Positions 9,513 through 19,009 of a stretch of 46,323 nucleotides of DNA are shown here, one piece after another (within the stretch, counting starts at the first letter, position 1; each line of letters begins with the position of its first letter). A program made the translations under genes and the position numbers. Source of the stretch: Hydrogenophilus sp. (lineage in GTDB: Bacteria > Pseudomonadota > Gammaproteobacteria > Burkholderiales > Thiobacillaceae); the NCBI GenBank assembly GCA_020725195.1, contig DYFL01000015.1, positions 1 through 46,323 on the forward strand. Direction: 5' to 3'. The notes under the pieces were generated by a model, which saw nothing but the letters and a program-made list of their open reading frames with translations, ran no database searches and was not told the DNA's origin.

Positions 9513-10613
9513 TCAACCCCGGGCATCGTAGAGGCTGGCCTGCTCCTGCTCGGCCACGCTGTCCTCGGCGTGGAACTCCCGCTTGCGCTGGCGCGAGGGG
9601 ATGAGCCCCTCGGGCCGGTAGAGCATCATCAGCACCAGGGCCGCCCCGAAGAGCAGCATCCTCAGGTCGGCCGGGTCGACCACCACCTGGCCGAGCCAGG
9701 CGCGCTGGATGTCGCCGATGTGGCGCAGGGCCTCGGGCAGCACGGTGAGCAGCACCGCGCCCAGGATCACCCCCGGGATGTGGCCCATGCCGCCCAGCAC
9801 GATCATGCACAGGATCATGATGGATTCGAGCAGGTTGAAGCTCTCCGGGCTGATGAAGCCCTGGAAGGAGGCGAACAGCCCGCCCGCCAAGCCGCCGAAG
9901 GTCGCGCCCATGGCGAAGGCGAGCAGCTTCACGTTGCGGGTGTTGATGCCCATGGCGGCGGCGGCCACCTCGTCCTCGCGGATCGCCGCCCAGGCCCGGC
10001 CGATGCGGGAGTCCTGCAGGCGCATGGCGACGAAGATGGTGGCGAGCGTGAAGGCGAGGAAGAGGTAGTAGTAGAGGTGGGCCGCGCTCACCTTGAGGCC
10101 CAGCAGGGTATGGGTGCCGGCGAAGGCGAAGCCGCCGAAGGCGACCGGGTCGATGAGGTTGATGCCCTGGGGCCCGTTGGTGATGTTCACCGGGGCGTTC
10201 AGGTTGTTCATGAAGATGCGGATGATCTCGCCGAAGCCCAGGGTGACGATGGCCAGGTAGTCGCCCCGCAGTCGCAGGGTCGGCGTGCCCAGCAGCACCC
10301 CGAAGACCCCGGCGAGCGCAGCCCCCAGGGGCAGGACGGCCCAGAAGGGCAGGTGCAGGCCGAAGTGCGGGCTGGCGAGCCAGGCGTAGACATAGGCCCC
10401 CAGGGCGTAGAAGGCGACGAAGCCCAGGTCCAGCAGCCCGGCATAGCCCACCACGATGTTCAGGCCCAGGGCGAGGATGACGTAGAGCAGGACGAAGTCC
10501 AGCACCCGCACCCAGCTCTTGCCCAGGCCGGCGCCGACCAGGAAGGGCAGTGCGAGGAGCAGCGCCGCGAGCAGGACGAAGGCGATCTGGGGGTGCTTAC
10601 GGAAAAAACCCAT
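9513..10613 (-). CDS. livM: Branched-chain amino-acid ABC transporter permease LivM
   Basis: An inner-membrane permease with about eight or more hydrophobic segments, including VLLYVILALGLNIVVGYAGL near the N-terminus, and the conserved AIREDEVAAAAMGIN coupling loop. The ATG at 10613 is chosen because AAAAGGG lies about ten bases upstream; an ATG two codons earlier (10619) is possible. Further upstream in the same frame is only repeat sequence. Unusually, LivM is separated from LivH by a 135-base repeat-bearing gap. Confidence 0.93.
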   Translation of the reverse strand: MGFFRKHPQIAFVLLAALLLALPFLVGAGLGKSWVRVLDFVLLYVILALGLNIVVGYAGLLDLGFVAFYALGAYVYAWLASPHFGLHLPFWAVLPLGAALAGVFGVLLGTPTLRLRGDYLAIVTLGFGEIIRIFMNNLNAPVNITNGPQGINLIDPVAFGGFAFAGTHTLLGLKVSAAHLYYYLFLAFTLATIFVAMRLQDSRIGRAWAAIREDEVAAAAMGINTRNVKLLAFAMGATFGGLAGGLFASFQGFISPESFNLLESIMILCMIVLGGMGHIPGVILGAVLLTVLPEALRHIGDIQRAWLGQVVVDPADLRMLLFGAALVLMMLYRPEGLIPSRQRKREFHAEDSVAEQEQASLYDARG

Positions 10614-10621
10614 AATCATGC

Positions 10622-10735
10622 CCTTTTGCCCTCTCTCCTTGCTCTCTCCGCCCTCTCCCCAACCCTCTCCCGCCCGCGGGAGAGGGAGCAAACGCTAAGC
10701 CCAAATCGATTGACGAGAGGGACGCGGTTTCGCTG
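10622..10735. repeat. Palindromic repeat between livM and livH
   Basis: CCCTCTCCCGCCCGCGGGAGAGGG near 10665-10687 forms a long stem, preceded by CTCTCTCC runs and followed by GACGAGAGGGACGCGG and CGCTGCGCGAGCTGTCC. It interrupts the liv operon without breaking a gene. Confidence 0.8.
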
Positions 10736-10748
10736 CGCGAGCTGTCCT

Positions 10749-11678
10749 TTACGCACGCGCGGCCACCCGCTCGCCCAAGAGGCCCGAGGGCCGGAACACC
10801 AGCACCAGGATCAGGACGAAGAAGGCGAAGACGTCCTGGTAGTGGCTGCCCAGGAAGCCGCCCGTGAGGTCGCCGATGTAGCCCGCGCCCAGGGCCTCGA
10901 CCACGCCCAGGAGGAAGCCGCCCAGCATGGCGCCGGCGATGTTGCCGATGCCGCCCAGGACCGCCGCCGAGAAGGCCTTGAGCCCCAGCATGAAGCCCAT
11001 GTAGTAATGCGCCAGGCCGTAGTAGGCGCTCACCATCACCCCGGCGATGGCGGCGAGCGCCGAGCCGATGAGGAAGGTGGCGGAGATCACGGTGTTGACG
11101 TTCACGCCCATGAGCTCGGCCACCTCCCGGGATTGCGCCGTGGCCCGCATGGCCCGTCCCAGGCGCGTCTTCCGCACCGTGAACCAGAGGCCGAGCATGA
11201 TGGCGACGGAGAGCAGGACGATGAAGATCTGCAGGTCGGTGATGTGGGCGCCGAGGATCTCGTGCCGGCCCTGGGGCAGCAGCGGCGGGAAGGCGATGTA
11301 CTGGCGGCCCCAGACCAGCATGGCGACGTTCTGCAGGACGATGGAGATGCCGATGGCCGTGATCAGCGGGGCGAGCCGCGGGGCCCGGCGCAGCGGCCGG
11401 TAGGCCAGGCGCTCGATGGAAAAGCCGAGCAGCATGCAGGCGGGGATGGCGACCAGCACCCCGCCCAGGACGATGACCAGCCCCGGCAGCTCCGGGGCCG
11501 CGCCCATGATCAGGCCGATGGCGGCCAGCGCGACCATGGCGCCGATCATGGTGACCTCGCCGTGGGCGAAGTTGATCAGCTCCAGGATGCCGTAGACCAT
11601 GGTGTAGCCCAGGGCCACCAGGGCGTAGATGCTGCCCAGGACCAGGCCGTTGATGAGCTGCTGAACGAAGATGTCCAT
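10749..11678 (-). CDS. livH: Branched-chain amino-acid ABC transporter permease LivH
   Basis: A 309-residue inner-membrane permease starting MDIFVQQLINGLVLGSIYAL, with LINFAHGEVTMIGA, which is diagnostic of LivH. The coupling loop is MRATAQSREVAELMGVN. It is the second gene of the operon, 60 bases after the livK stop. Confidence 0.95.
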   Translation of the reverse strand: MDIFVQQLINGLVLGSIYALVALGYTMVYGILELINFAHGEVTMIGAMVALAAIGLIMGAAPELPGLVIVLGGVLVAIPACMLLGFSIERLAYRPLRRAPRLAPLITAIGISIVLQNVAMLVWGRQYIAFPPLLPQGRHEILGAHITDLQIFIVLLSVAIMLGLWFTVRKTRLGRAMRATAQSREVAELMGVNVNTVISATFLIGSALAAIAGVMVSAYYGLAHYYMGFMLGLKAFSAAVLGGIGNIAGAMLGGFLLGVVEALGAGYIGDLTGGFLGSHYQDVFAFFVLILVLVFRPSGLLGERVAARA

Positions 11679-11738
11679 CGGGGCGAGGGGCGAGGGGCTA
11701 ACTTCGACTGGCCACTTGCGACTTGCCGCTCGCCGCCG

Positions 11739-12881
11739 TTATTTGACCGTCTCCAGCACCACCCAGGCGCCGTTCTTCACCTGGTACAGGGTCACCGCGC
11801 CGCCGGTGGTGTCGCCCTTGGCGTCGAAGCGGATCTGGCCGGTCACGCCCTGGTGGTCGGTCTGGGGCAGGGCGGCGAGGACCTTGGCGGGGTCCGCGGA
11901 GTCGGCCCGCCGCATGGCGGCGGCGAGCACCTGGACGGCGTCGTAGGCGTAGGGGGCATAGACCTGGATCTGGCCGTACCTGGACTCGAAGCGCTGCCTG
12001 AAGTCCGGGCCGCCGGGCATGGCCTCCAGCGGCAGGCCGGGCGAGGAGGCGGTCACGCCCTCGGCGTCGGCCCCGGCGAGCTTGAGGAAGTTGGCGTTCT
12101 GGATGCCGTCGCCGCCCAGGTACCTGGCATTGAGCCCCAGGCGCTTCATCTGCTGGACCATGGGGCCGCCCTGCGGGTCCATGCCGCCGAAGAAGACGAG
12201 GTCCGGGGCCTTGCCCTTGATGGAGGTGAGGATGGGGGTGAAGTCGGTGGCGCGGTCGTTGGTGTACTCGCGGGCGACGATCTGGGCGCCGGCCGCGCGG
12301 GCCGCCTTCTCGAACTCGTCGGCGAGGCCCTGGCCGTAGGCGGTGCGGTCGTCGATGACGGCGATCCTCTTGGCGCCCATCAGTCCCGTGGCGAACTGGC
12401 CGAGCACGCGGCCCTGCTGCTCGTCGTTGGCCATGACCCGGTAGGCGGTCCTGTAGCCCTGGGCGGTGTAGGCGATGGCGGTGGCGGAGGGGGAGATCTG
12501 GGGGATGTCGGCGTCGCGGTAGTACTTGGAGGCCGGGATGGTGGTGCCGGAGTTGAGGTGGCCGATGACCGCCTTCACGCCCTGGTCGCTGAGCTTCTGG
12601 GCGACGATGGTGGCGGTCTTGGGGTCGGCCTGGTCGTCCTCGCCGATGAGTTCCAGCTTGACCGGCCTGCCGCCCAGGACGAGGCCCTTGGCGTTGATCT
12701 CGTCGATGGCCAGGCGGGCGCCGTTCTCGTTGTCCTTGCCCAGATGGGCCTGGGGACCGGTGAGGGGGGCCACGGAGCCGATGCGGACGACCTCGGTGCC
12801 GGTCTCCGGCTTCTCGCCGCAGCCGGCCAGGGCCAGGGCCAGGATCGATGCGCTCAGACTGATCTTGCCGATGTTCACCAC
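11739..12881 (-). CDS. livK: Periplasmic amino-acid-binding lipoprotein LivK/LivJ-type
   Basis: The substrate-binding protein of the importer (380 residues). It has a lipoprotein signal, SILALALAGCGEKPETG, so the cysteine is probably lipidated. Type 1 periplasmic binding fold motifs include IGSVAPLTGPQAHLGKDNEN and VIGHLNSGTTIPASKYY. It starts with GTG (12881-12879), preceded by GAGG, and the next codon is also GTG. Specificity for Leu/Ile/Val is a family assumption; related systems take other amino acids, urea or amides. Confidence 0.93.
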   Translation of the reverse strand: MVNIGKISLSASILALALAGCGEKPETGTEVVRIGSVAPLTGPQAHLGKDNENGARLAIDEINAKGLVLGGRPVKLELIGEDDQADPKTATIVAQKLSDQGVKAVIGHLNSGTTIPASKYYRDADIPQISPSATAIAYTAQGYRTAYRVMANDEQQGRVLGQFATGLMGAKRIAVIDDRTAYGQGLADEFEKAARAAGAQIVAREYTNDRATDFTPILTSIKGKAPDLVFFGGMDPQGGPMVQQMKRLGLNARYLGGDGIQNANFLKLAGADAEGVTASSPGLPLEAMPGGPDFRQRFESRYGQIQVYAPYAYDAVQVLAAAMRRADSADPAKVLAALPQTDHQGVTGQIRFDAKGDTTGGAVTLYQVKNGAWVVLETVK

Positions 12882-12902
12882 GCTGCCTCGCGTAAGTCGA
12901 TG

Positions 12903-12919
12903 TAAATCGCGGATTTATA
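12903..12919 (-). promoter_or_regulatory. Possible operator/-10 of the liv operon
   Basis: A perfect palindrome TAAATC-GCG-GATTTA (12903-12917) overlaps TATAAA (12919-12914, minus strand) 33 bases upstream of the livK start. No -35 is evident, which would fit an activator-dependent promoter. This is suggestive only. Confidence 0.3.
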
Positions 12920-12954
12920 CCATAAGAGCAGGCCCGCCCCGGCGGGCGTTCCAT

Positions 12955-12981
12955 AAAAAAAAGCCGGACGCGCCGGCCTTT
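12955..12981 (-). terminator. Rho-independent terminator of the c551-type cytochrome gene
   Basis: On the minus strand, GCCGG-cgcgt-CCGGC is followed by eight Ts, 20 bases past the cytochrome stop codon. Confidence 0.85.
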
Positions 12982-13000
12982 TCCGCGGGTGGGTCGCCGC

Positions 13001-13309
13001 TTACAGGGACAGGATCCAGGCCGCCATGGCCTTGGCGTCCGCATCCGGCACCTGGGGGTGCGGCGGCATGGGCACGGGGCCCCAGACGCCCTTGCCGCCC
13101 TTCTTCACCACAGCGACCAGGTGCTCCTCGGCCTTGCCGTCGCCCTTGTACTTCTTGGCCACGTCCTTGAAGGCCGGGCCGACCACCTTCTTGTCGACCT
13201 GGTGGCAGCTCATGCAGGCAAACTTCTGCGCCAGCTGCTGGCTGGCGGAGGCCATGCCGGCGCCGAAGGTCAGGGCCAGGGCGGCAGCGGCGGTCACGAA
13301 CAGTTTCAT
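13001..13309 (-). CDS. Small periplasmic cytochrome c (c551/c552 type)
   Basis: A 102-residue monohaem c-type cytochrome. MKLFVTAAAALALTFGAGMASA is a Sec signal peptide, CMSCH binds haem, and GPVPMPPHPQVPDAD supplies the likely methionine ligand. The C-terminal AMAAWILSL is typical of c8-class electron carriers. GGAG stands just before the ATG. It has its own terminator. In a sulfur oxidiser it could carry electrons from Sox or other dehydrogenases to an oxidase; that is inference. Confidence 0.93.
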   Translation of the reverse strand: MKLFVTAAAALALTFGAGMASASQQLAQKFACMSCHQVDKKVVGPAFKDVAKKYKGDGKAEEHLVAVVKKGGKGVWGPVPMPPHPQVPDADAKAMAAWILSL

Positions 13310-13345
13310 TTCCGATCTCCTTAACGATGGGGCAACCTATCCGGG

Positions 13346-15394
13346 TCACGCGCTCAGATGGTAATCAAACGCCTGGTCGCTGAGAAGCGCCAGCAGCTCG
13401 TCAATTTGGACTATTTCGGCTAGGCAATTCACGCCAGCGCAGACATGCGCACCCGCCGTCTCGCGGCAGGGCTTGGCCAGGGCGGCGGGCAGCCCGGGCG
13501 TGTCCGGCGGCAGGGCGAGGAGCAGGGTGTCCGGCCCGCAGACGGGCTCGGCGGCGGCCCGCCAGGCGGCGAGCTCGGCCGGCGGGCCGCGCAGGACCAC
13601 GATGCGCGGCGGCGCGAGCTGCCCGGCCAGGGCCAGGAGCAGGGTGGCGTGGGGGATGGGGTTGGCCGCCAGGGCCGGTTGGAAGAGCCGCAGGGCGCGC
13701 TCGGCCGCCGCAAGGTAGCGCGCCTCGCCCAGCAGGTGGCCGAGGTGGCCCAGGGCGCAGGCCGCCGCGCCGTTGCCCGAGGGCGTGGCGCTGTCGTGGG
13801 CCGGCTTGGCGCGGTGGATGAGGCGCTCGTGGTCGTGGCTCGTGAAGTAGAAGCCGCCGGCCGCGGGGTCCTCGAAATGCGCGAGGAGCGCCTCGGCCAG
13901 CTCCCGCGCCCAGGCCATGTCCCGGGGCCGGTAGGCCGCCTGCATGAGCTCGATCAGGGCATCCAGGAGGAAGGCGTGGTCGTCGAGGTAGGCCTTGTGC
14001 CGGGCCCGGCCGTCCTTCCAGCTGGCGAGCAGGCGGCCCTCGCGCCAGAGCGCGCCGCGCAGGAAGTCGACACAGCGGCCGGCGAGCGCGGCCCAGTCCG
14101 GCCGCCCGAAGCGGCGCGCCGCCAGGGCGAGGCCCCGGACCATGAGGGCGTTCCAGCCCGCGAGCACCTTGTCGTCCCGGCCCGGGGGCACCCGCGCCGC
14201 GCGGGCGGCGAAGAGTTTCGCCCGGGCCGAGGCGAGCCGCGCCTCGGCCTCTTCCGGGGCGAGGCCCTGGGCCGAGGCGAGCTCGGCCAGGGGCACGGCC
14301 ACCCCCAGGTGCCAGGCCCGGCCCTCGAAGTCGGCCGGGCGGTCCAGGCCCCAGTGCGGCGCCGCGAGGGCGTATTCCTCCGGCGTGAGCAGGGCCTCGG
14401 CCTCGGCCGGAGTCCAGACGTAGAAACGGCCCTCCTCGTGCTCGCTATCCGCGTCCAGGGCCGCGTAGAAGCCGCCGTCGGGGGCGGTCAGCTCGCGCCC
14501 GAGCCACTCGACGATCCGCTCCGCCGTGGCCTTGAACAGCGGCTCGCCGGTGAGGCGCCAGGCCTCGGCATAGAGCGCGAGCAGCGGGCCGTTGTCGTAG
14601 AGCATCTTCTCGAAGTGGGGGATGGCCCAGCGCTCGTCCACGGCGTAGCGGTAGAAGCCGCCGCCCAGCTGGTCGAAGAGCCCGCCCTCGGCCATGCGCC
14701 GCAGGGTGAAGAGGACCTCGTCGCGCGCCTCGGCGTCGCCCTGCCTGAGCAGGAACTCGAGCTCGGGGGCCCTGGGGAACTTGGGCGCGCCGCCGTAGCC
14801 GCCGTGGACGGGGTCGAAGCCCTGCCTGAGCCCCGCCACGGCGGCGCGGATGGGGCCGGCGTCCGGCGCCACGGCCGGCGCCGCGGCGGGCTCGGTCGCG
14901 GCGAGAGAGGCGAGCAGGGCGGCGTTCTGCGCCGCGATGTCGGCGCGCCGGGTGGCGTGGACCCGGGCCACGTGCTCCAGGAGCTGGACGAAGCCCGGCA
15001 GGCCGAAGCGCGGCTCCCGGGGGAAGTAGGTGCCGCCGTAGAAGGGGACCTGGTCGGCGGTGAGGAACATCGTGAGCGGCCAGCCGCCCCCGCGCCGGGT
15101 GAGCAGGGCGAGCGCGGTCTGGTAGATCTGGTCGAGGTCGGGCCGCTCCTCGCGGTCCACCTTGATGCTGACGAAGAGCCGGTTCATCGCCGCCGCCACC
15201 TCCGGGTCCTCGAAGGACTCGCGGGCCATGACGTGGCACCAGTGGCAGGAGGCGTAGCCGATGGACAGCAGGATGGGCTTGTCCTCGCGGCGCGCCTGCT
15301 CCAGCGCCTCCTCGCCCCAGGGGTACCAGTCCACCGGGTTGCCGGCGTGCTGCAGCAGATAGGGGCTGGTTTCCTGGGCGAGGCGGTTGGGCAT
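13346..15394 (-). CDS. Thioredoxin-fold protein of the DUF255/YyaL (SSP411) family
   Basis: A 682-residue protein. The N-terminal thioredoxin-like domain starts with [21 protein letters not shown] and has CHWCHVM near residue 50, where CxxC-type chemistry is possible. The rest is an (alpha/alpha)-barrel resembling N-acylglucosamine epimerases or cellobiose epimerases, with [19 protein letters not shown] and [15 protein letters not shown]. The enzymatic function of the family is not established. GGAG precedes the ATG at 15394. bioA lies upstream on the same strand, 74 bases away. Confidence 0.92.
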   Translation of the reverse strand: MPNRLAQETSPYLLQHAGNPVDWYPWGEEALEQARREDKPILLSIGYASCHWCHVMARESFEDPEVAAAMNRLFVSIKVDREERPDLDQIYQTALALLTRRGGGWPLTMFLTADQVPFYGGTYFPREPRFGLPGFVQLLEHVARVHATRRADIAAQNAALLASLAATEPAAAPAVAPDAGPIRAAVAGLRQGFDPVHGGYGGAPKFPRAPELEFLLRQGDAEARDEVLFTLRRMAEGGLFDQLGGGFYRYAVDERWAIPHFEKMLYDNGPLLALYAEAWRLTGEPLFKATAERIVEWLGRELTAPDGGFYAALDADSEHEEGRFYVWTPAEAEALLTPEEYALAAPHWGLDRPADFEGRAWHLGVAVPLAELASAQGLAPEEAEARLASARAKLFAARAARVPPGRDDKVLAGWNALMVRGLALAARRFGRPDWAALAGRCVDFLRGALWREGRLLASWKDGRARHKAYLDDHAFLLDALIELMQAAYRPRDMAWARELAEALLAHFEDPAAGGFYFTSHDHERLIHRAKPAHDSATPSGNGAAACALGHLGHLLGEARYLAAAERALRLFQPALAANPIPHATLLLALAGQLAPPRIVVLRGPPAELAAWRAAAEPVCGPDTLLLALPPDTPGLPAALAKPCRETAGAHVCAGVNCLAEIVQIDELLALLSDQAFDYHLSA

Positions 15395-15468
15395 GGTCCG
15401 CTCCGGGTCGGGGGGCAACCCAGTATAGGCCCGGCGCGCAATACCTGACAAATTCAGTCTGGTATCGG

Positions 15469-16842
15469 CTACTGGGGCTGCAGCAGCTCCAGGCAGGCCT
15501 CGGCCATGAGCCGCATCTCCGCCTCGCCGACGACATAGGGCGGCATGAGGTAGACGCTCGCGCCGATGGGGCGCAGGAGGACGCCGCGCGCCAGGGCGCG
15601 GCGGGAGGCCTCGGCGGCGAAGCCGGGCTGGGCGTCCCTCACGTCGAAGGCCCAGATCATGCCCAGGTGGCGGAAGTGCGCGGCCCGCGGGTGCGCCGCC
15701 ACCTCGGCGAGCAGCTCGGTGCAGCGCGCGGCCTTGGCCCGGTTCGCCTCCAGCACCCCTTCCTCCTCGAAGAGGTCGAGCACCGCCAGGGCCGCCCGGC
15801 AGGCGAGCGGGTTGCCGGTGTAGGAATGGGAGTGCAGGAAGCCGCGCGCCGTCTCGTCGGCGTAGAAGGCGGCGTAGACCGCGTCCGTGGTGAGCACGGC
15901 CGAGAGCGGCAGATAGCCCCCGGTGAGGCCCTTGGACAGGCAGACGAAGTCCGCGATGTCCGCCACCCGCAGCGCCGCACCGCCCCTCCCCTCTGCCCCC
16001 GGGAGAGGGTGGCCCGCAGGGCCGGGTGAGGGCGCCTGCTCGCAGGCGAACATCGTGCCCGTGCGGCCGAAGCCCACGGCGATCTCGTCGGCGATGAGGT
16101 GGACCTGGTGGCGATCGCACAGCTCGCGCGCGCGCCTGAGATACACGGGGTGGTACATGCCCATGCCGGCCGCCCCCTGCACCAGGGGCTCGAGGATCAG
16201 GGCGGCGGTCGCCGCGGCGTGCGCCTCGAGCCAGGCCTCCAGGTCGGCCGCGGCGCGCAGGGCGCAGGCCTCGGGCGACTCGCCGGGTTCGGCGTGGCGC
16301 CAGTCCGGGCTCATGACCTGGTGCGTCACGCGCAGGAGCGGCGCATAGGTGTCCTTGAACAGGGCGACGTCGGTCACCGAGAGCGCCCCCAGGGTCTCGC
16401 CGTGGTAGCCGTGCGCGAGGCTCACGAAGCCGCACTTCTCCGGCCGGCCGCGGTTCTTCCAGTAGTGGAAGCTCATCTTGAGCGCGATCTCGACGGCCGA
16501 GGCCCCGTCCGAGCCGTAGAAGGCGTGGGAGAGCCCCGTGAGCGCGGCGAGCCGCTCGGAGAGCTCGACCACGGGGGCATGGGTGCAGCCGGCGAGGATC
16601 ACGTGCTCGATCTGCTCCAGCTGGTCGCAGATGGCGGCGTTGATGCGCGGGTGGGCGTGGCCGAAGAGGTTCACCCACCAGGACGAGATGGCGTCGAGAT
16701 AGCGCCGGCCCTCGTAGTCGATGAGCCAGGGGCCCTCGCCGCGCGCGACGGGCAGGGGCGGGACGGCCTCCAGCTGCTTCATCTGGGTGCAGGGGTGCCA
16801 GAGGGCCTGGCGGGAACGCTGCAGCAGGGAGAGGTTGTCCAT
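15469..16842 (-). CDS. bioA: Adenosylmethionine-8-amino-7-oxononanoate aminotransferase with repeat insertion
   Basis: A PLP enzyme of biotin synthesis that turns KAPA into DAPA using SAM as amino donor. WHPCTQMKQ near the start, [49 protein letters not shown] and the PLP lysine in [14 protein letters not shown] are all present. Between FACEQA and [11 protein letters not shown], where normal BioA has only a couple of residues, there are about 22 extra (roughly 269-292, [19 protein letters not shown]). Their DNA is the palindromic repeat. The insertion is in frame and only about ten residues before the catalytic lysine segment. No other bio gene is in the window. Confidence 0.95.
   Translation of the reverse strand: MDNLSLLQRSRQALWHPCTQMKQLEAVPPLPVARGEGPWLIDYEGRRYLDAISSWWVNLFGHAHPRINAAICDQLEQIEHVILAGCTHAPVVELSERLAALTGLSHAFYGSDGASAVEIALKMSFHYWKNRGRPEKCGFVSLAHGYHGETLGALSVTDVALFKDTYAPLLRVTHQVMSPDWRHAEPGESPEACALRAAADLEAWLEAHAAATAALILEPLVQGAAGMGMYHPVYLRRARELCDRHQVHLIADEIAVGFGRTGTMFACEQAPSPGPAGHPLPGAEGRGGAALRVADIADFVCLSKGLTGGYLPLSAVLTTDAVYAAFYADETARGFLHSHSYTGNPLACRAALAVLDLFEEEGVLEANRAKAARCTELLAEVAAHPRAAHFRHLGMIWAFDVRDAQPGFAAEASRRALARGVLLRPIGASVYLMPPYVVGEAEMRLMAEACLELLQPQ
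15982..16033. repeat. Palindromic repeat inside bioA
   Basis: CCCCTCCCCTCTGCCCCCGGGAGAGGG followed by GCAGGGCCGGGTGAGGGCG. It is a short member of the repeat family, read in frame by bioA as a Pro/Gly-rich segment. Confidence 0.75.
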
Positions 16843-16999
16843 CGCGCGCGACCGGGATATCGGAAGGTCCGCATGTTAACGCCTCGGTGCGGACTGAGGG
16901 TCGCCTTCGGGTGCGGGCTGTAACGGCCCTGCAACGCTCATGGGCTATCGTGGCGGCCCGCGACCCTCCTCGTGACCATCATGAACCTAGAAAAAGCAG

Positions 17000-17136
17000 T
17001 TCAACCGCAAAGGCGCCAAGAACGCAAAGGGATTCATAAGGTTGCCTGCGGCGAGGCGGTCACCTTTCCGGCGACGGCGATCATCCGGACGACCCTTTGT
17101 CTTTCTTTGCGAACTTTGCGCCCTTTGCGGTTCAAA
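17000..17136. repeat. Imperfect long inverted repeat of CGCAAAG-type units
   Basis: The left arm (17000-17031) reads TTCAACCGCAAAGGCGCCAA then GAACGCAAAGGG. The right arm (17093-17136) is its approximate inverse, ending CCCTTTGCGGTTCAAAT. The arms flank about 60 bases. It fills the 307-base gap between bioA and the EAL-GGDEF gene, right up to that gene's start; the remainder (16843-16999) shows nothing I can identify. Confidence 0.75.
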
Positions 17137-17149
17137 TGAGGTTTTCAGG

Positions 17150-18979
17150 ATGAATCTCGTCGACATGCGTGCAGCCGTGGCGGAGGTCCTCGGCCAGAAG
17201 CGCATCTCCACCCTCTTCCAGCCCATCGCCGGCGTGCGCGAGGCCGCCGTGTTCGGCTACGAGGCCCTGTCCCGCGGCCCCTCGGACAGCCCGCTGCACT
17301 CTCCGCTCGCCCTGCTGCGGGCGGCCGACTATTTCCGGCTGTCCGCCGAAGTGGAGCGGCTCTGCTTCGAGACGGCAGTCCGGTCTTTCACCGAGCAAGG
17401 GCTCCAGGGCAAGCTCTTCGTCAACCTCCGCCCGGCGCGCCTGTTCGAGGCGTTCTTCCAGCCGGAGGCGCTGCTGCGCAGGCTGCAGGCGGCCGGGCTG
17501 GACCCCAGGCGCGTGGTGGTCGAGATCACGGAGAGCGACCCGGTGCTCGATTACGGTGCCCTCAGCGGGGCGGTGACGGCCCTGCGCCGCATCGGCATCG
17601 AGTCGGCCATGGACGACCTGGGCGAGGGCTTCTCCAGCCTGCGCCTGTGGTCGGAGCTCAAGCCCTGCTACGTGAAGATCGACCGGCACTTCGTCTCGGG
17701 ACTCAACCAGGACCCGGTCAAGATGCAGTTCGTCCGATCGCTGCAGGAGATCGCCGACAACGCCCACACCCGCATCGTCGCCGAGGGTGTGGAGACGGCG
17801 TCCGAACTGGCGGTCATCAAGGACCTGGGCATCGCCTTCGCCCAGGGCTACCTGATCGGACGCCCCGTCCAGACGCCGTCCGGCCTGCCTTCGCCGGAGG
17901 CGATGCGCTGCCTGTCCAGTGCGGCCATCAGCGTCTTTCCGAGCGTGGTCAACGGCCGCATCGGCCAGCCGGACGCCAGACGCCTGCTGATCGAGGCACC
18001 CTGCGTCTCCTCGACCACGCCCAGCGAGCAGGTACTGGACCTCCTGCAGCAGCACGGCGACCTGCATGCCCTGGCGGTGGTGGACGAGGGCACGCCCGTG
18101 GGGCTCATCACGCGGCCGGCGCTGCTAGACAGCTTCGCCCGGGTCTACACGCGCGAACTCTACGGCAGGAAGGCCTGCGCCGTGTTCATGGACCGCGACC
18201 CCCTCGTGGTCGACATCGGCACGCGCATCTCGGACCTCTCGGAGCTGGTGGTGCGCAAGGGCAAGCAGACCTTCACCGACGGTTTCATCATCACCGAGGG
18301 CGGGCGCTACCGGGGACTGGGCTCGGGCTACGACCTGATGCGGGAGATCACCGAGATGCAGGTGGTGGCCGCCCGCTACGCCAACCCGCTGACGCTGCTG
18401 CCGGGCAACGTGCCGATCCACGAGCATACCGACCGGCTCCTCGCCGCGGGCGTGGGCTTCGTCGCCGCGCACTGCGACCTCGACGCCTTCAAGCCCTACA
18501 ACGACGTCTACGGCTACCGCAAGGGCGACGAGCTCATCCAGCTTCTGGGCCGCATCCTCTCCGAGGAATGCGAGCGCGACCTGGACTTCCTCGGCCACAT
18601 CGGCGGCGACGACTTCTTCGTCCTGTTCCAGAGCCAGGACTGGGAGGCGCGCTGCGCGCGCATCCTCAGGCGCTTCGATGCCGAACGGCTCGCCCTGTTC
18701 CTGCCCGAACACGTCGCCCCGGGCGGCTACATGAGCGAGGACCGGCGCGGCCGCATGGTCTTCCACCCCTTGGTGTCGCTCTCCATCGGCGCGGTCCCGG
18801 TGCCCGGTGTGGGCTGCTACAACCAGCGCCAGCAGGTCGAGCGCGCCGCCGCCGACGCGAAGAAGATGGCGAAGAAGGCGGACGGCAGCAGCCTGTTCAT
18901 CGAGCGGCGCTGCGGCGGCCTCGGACGGGAGGGCCGTATCGAGGCCCCGGTCGGCGGCGCCCTGGCCGCCGCCACCTGA
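17150..18979 (+). CDS. Cyclic-di-GMP protein, EAL-CBS-GGDEF
   Basis: A 609-residue cytoplasmic protein with no membrane segment. The EAL domain (about 15-260) keeps the EAL at 38-40, VNLRPA, EITES, MDDLGEGFSS, CYVKIDRHF, AEGVET and the FAQGYLIGRP glutamine, so it could be an active phosphodiesterase. A CBS pair (about 275-405) follows. The GGDEF domain (about 440-600) has GGDDF at 485, the fourth position Asp instead of Glu, and an RDLD inhibitory-site motif five residues before it. The start at 17150 is chosen because upstream codons are repeat sequence. Output direction cannot be told from sequence; ligand sensing by the CBS pair is likely. Confidence 0.93.
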   Translation: MNLVDMRAAVAEVLGQKRISTLFQPIAGVREAAVFGYEALSRGPSDSPLHSPLALLRAADYFRLSAEVERLCFETAVRSFTEQGLQGKLFVNLRPARLFEAFFQPEALLRRLQAAGLDPRRVVVEITESDPVLDYGALSGAVTALRRIGIESAMDDLGEGFSSLRLWSELKPCYVKIDRHFVSGLNQDPVKMQFVRSLQEIADNAHTRIVAEGVETASELAVIKDLGIAFAQGYLIGRPVQTPSGLPSPEAMRCLSSAAISVFPSVVNGRIGQPDARRLLIEAPCVSSTTPSEQVLDLLQQHGDLHALAVVDEGTPVGLITRPALLDSFARVYTRELYGRKACAVFMDRDPLVVDIGTRISDLSELVVRKGKQTFTDGFIITEGGRYRGLGSGYDLMREITEMQVVAARYANPLTLLPGNVPIHEHTDRLLAAGVGFVAAHCDLDAFKPYNDVYGYRKGDELIQLLGRILSEECERDLDFLGHIGGDDFFVLFQSQDWEARCARILRRFDAERLALFLPEHVAPGGYMSEDRRGRMVFHPLVSLSIGAVPVPGVGCYNQRQQVERAAADAKKMAKKADGSSLFIERRCGGLGREGRIEAPVGGALAAAT

Positions 18980-19009
18980 GGCGCGGCGTCCGGTCGATTG
19001 CGTCGGCCG

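Noticed and set aside
13445..15448. 667-codon plus-strand frame over the DUF255 gene
   Set aside because: Antisense shadow; the minus strand encodes a full DUF255 protein with CHWCHVM.
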